From a virus, in IMG/VR virus record IMGVR_UViG_3300033156_001123, positions 1 to 56,883 of that record: DNA of 56,883 nucleotides; one strand, given 5' to 3'. Positions 55,511-56,883 of the stretch are shown here, in pieces. The position numbers were made by a program, and so were the translations under genes. The notes beneath the pieces were generated by a model. It had not been told where the DNA came from, searched no databases, and was given only the letters and a program-made list of their open reading frames with translations. How positions within the stretch are numbered: the stretch's first letter is position 1; each line of letters begins with the position of its first letter.

Positions 55511-56471
55511 TTCTTAATTTCCTCATAATCCTTTCTTTAATATCCTTTGGAGATGCTGTTTCTGTTTTTTCCACAGATTTTTCTGATTGACTTTCAAATT
55601 TACATTTATCCTTCACTGGACAGGCTTGACAAGCTCCATCACTATCGTCAAATGTGCCAAAACATCTGGGTTTTGTTTCAACTTCAGTAGCATCAGTTTC
55701 AATTTTAGATTTTTCCTCAGCTTTCTCAATTTCTGCCTTAGGCTCAGTTTCTTCCGCTTCATCAGCTGGTTCAGCTTTCTCAATTTCATTAATTTCTTCA
55801 TTAGGTTCTTCTTCCAAAGATGCGCCAGACAAAATAGCTGCCAATTCTTCATAACTATATCTCTTAACCAATATATTCAGGTCTACACATTTCTCTTTCC
55901 AGTCTTTAATGCCAATTGGTGTTTTTTTACCAACAGGCATAACCGAATATTTAACATTCCGCTTATTTTTAGGATTCACACGTTTATTAATCACTATATC
56001 AACCCCTTCCTCAGGATCAACAAGCGTTTTAAAGTATTCTGGATATGAAAAAATACCCAGAATATCAAAAAAAACTGTTTGTGGTGCGTTATAAACTTTA
56101 ATTTGGCCATCTGAGCGATCTACAATATTCATAATATACTGAACTTTAGCTCTCATACTATTAGCTAATCTTATATCATCTCGATTTTTAGATTCATACA
56201 GCTCTTTCACCATCTGACAAATTGGACAAACACTATCTGGATCTTTCTTTTGGTCTTGTTTTAAGCAAGTAAACTTTCGTCTGCCTTCTTCAGTATCTAC
56301 CCAATGAACCCAAGCCTCAACATAAAAAGTCATATCATCGCTAATTGGAGGTAAAATACGAATTACATTGTCTCCACTTTCAGGACTATACCAGATAATA
56401 TCTCCAGAACCTGAGCTTTCCAGATCAGCAGCTATCTCATTCCTTTTTTTCTTAATATCTTCAATATTCAT
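55491..56471 (-). CDS. gp32-like single-stranded DNA-binding protein
   Basis: 326 residues. The core has a zinc site H56-x12-C69-x12-C82-x2-C85 (T4 gp32: H-x12-C-x9-C-x2-C) within an OB fold, then FFDILGIFSYPEY. Residues about 225-265 are an acidic Glu-rich linker. Near the C-terminus is a second Cys group, CFGTFDDSDGACQACPVKDKC (shown in part by CFG, CQACP and KDKC), which could bind zinc or iron-sulfur. It coats DNA for the replication and recombination proteins below. Overlaps the upstream partial gene by 11 bases. Confidence 0.85.
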   Translation of the reverse strand: MNIEDIKKKRNEIAADLESSGSGDIIWYSPESGDNVIRILPPISDDMTFYVEAWVHWVDTEEGRRKFTCLKQDQKKDPDSVCPICQMVKELYESKNRDDIRLANSMRAKVQYIMNIVDRSDGQIKVYNAPQTVFFDILGIFSYPEYFKTLVDPEEGVDIVINKRVNPKNKRNVKYSVMPVGKKTPIGIKDWKEKCVDLNILVKRYSYEELAAILSGASLEEEPNEEINEIEKAEPADEAEETEPKAEIEKAEEKSKIETDATEVETKPRCFGTFDDSDGACQACPVKDKCKFESQSEKSVEKTETASPKDIKERIMRKLRNAQKKT

Positions 56472-56883
56472 TTGCCTGCCTCCTTATATTTTTTAACATA
56501 TTGTTTATTTTTTCCTTTTTAATTGATAACTCTGTATCAAATTCTTCTCTTAAATTAGCTGCCAAAGAAATTAACATATCTTTCCTCTGAGCAAACGCTT
56601 CCTTAATTACTCGAGCAATTCTTTCCTGATTTTTTAATTCTCTATATTTTTCATTTACATTGATTAAATTCTTAATTTTGGCTTCTGTTATTTTTTCTCC
56701 AGAAGCTTCTGCTGATTTTCTAATTTCACTATCCAATTTCCCTTCTTCAGTATCGACCAAATCTTTAGCTACTGCATGGACAACTCCCCACCAAGCAAAT
56801 TTTGCAGGCTGTTTAGCCAATTCTTCATTCAGATTTGATAGATCGATCTGTAGCTCTTTAGTAATATCTCCATCATAAGTCTT
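56461..56883 (-). CDS. Partial hypothetical protein (5' end beyond window)
   Basis: The frame is open to the window edge (140 codons visible), starting KTYDGDITKELQIDLSNLNE; an internal TTG at 56818-56820 is not a needed start. The visible part is helical and charged with KFAWWGVVHAVAKDLVDTEE near its start. Such a protein directly before gp32-like SSB could be a replication accessory, but no family is recognised. Confidence 0.7.
   Translation of the reverse strand, partial: KTYDGDITKELQIDLSNLNEELAKQPAKFAWWGVVHAVAKDLVDTEEGKLDSEIRKSAEASGEKITEAKIKNLINVNEKYRELKNQERIARVIKEAFAQRKDMLISLAANLREEFDTELSIKKEKINNMLKNIRRQANEY

Overview
This window is a contiguous piece of an AT-rich, double-stranded-DNA tailed bacteriophage (or prophage). 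Every gene I can support lies on the minus strand, so transcription and module order run from high to low coordinates. A long tape measure protein, tail-tube and tail-assembly genes and no sheath point to a long, non-contractile tail (siphovirus type). Strong GGAGG-type ribosome sites (often the full GGAGGTGAT), frequent TTG/GTG starts, a YopX-family protein, an XhlA-like protein and a 3D-domain cell-wall protein suggest a low-GC Gram-positive host; host identity is inference. I see no integrase, repressor, tRNA, rRNA or CRISPR array.

Layout in transcription order. (1) 56883-50080: replication and recombination: a partial gene, a gp32-like zinc single-strand-binding protein, a RecA/UvsX recombinase, a PD-(D/E)XK nuclease, an SbcD/SbcC (gp47/gp46) pair and a divergent RNase HII. 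(2) 50076-46234: about twenty small, tightly overlapping genes, mostly of unknown function, several shorter than 60 codons. (3) 46180-38603: an HTH regulator, small terminase, large terminase split into separate ATPase and nuclease genes, portal, a DNA methyltransferase, a zinc-ribbon protein, a 3D-domain protein that needs a -1 frameshift, a MuF head protein with a C-terminal JAB/MPN-like domain, and a frameshift-broken zinc protein. (4) 38602-37372: a largely non-coding stretch with an elaborate inverted repeat and a thrice-repeated 10-mer, interrupted by one small gene. (5) 37371-25732: second DNA methyltransferase, a 938-residue nucleotidyltransferase/methyltransferase/DNA-ligase/phosphoesterase-like fusion, prohead protease with an in-frame nested scaffold, decoration protein, major capsid protein followed by a terminator hairpin, two proteins with signal peptides, a HIT-like protein, head-tail connectors and an XhlA-like protein. 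(6) 25715-8009: a roughly 17.7-kb glycan-biosynthesis cassette inserted into the tail operon and interrupted by only one recognisable tail-type gene (23468-24007). (7) 7977-1: tail tube, tail-assembly chaperones with a likely +1 programmed frameshift, tape measure with eight 120-bp repeats, tail hub with an ILEI/PANDER-like domain, fibre-like protein and a partial last gene.

The most unusual system is the glycan cassette. It encodes all four steps from sedoheptulose 7-phosphate to GDP-D-glycero-D-manno-heptose (GmhA, HddA, GmhB, HddC), the first two dTDP-sugar steps (RmlA, RmlB), three further sugar-nucleotide SDR enzymes, two SAM methyltransferases, six family-2 glycosyltransferase domains (one fused to a radical-SAM enzyme), a CgeB-like glycosyltransferase and two homing-endonuclease-like genes. 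Its position between head-tail connector and tail-tube genes suggests that the phage builds and attaches its own complex glycan, to its virion or to the host surface.

Caution: several genes (9081-9170, 38603-38905, 41372-41378) show single-base frame breaks, some in homopolymers. These may be real decay, programmed recoding or sequencing error.
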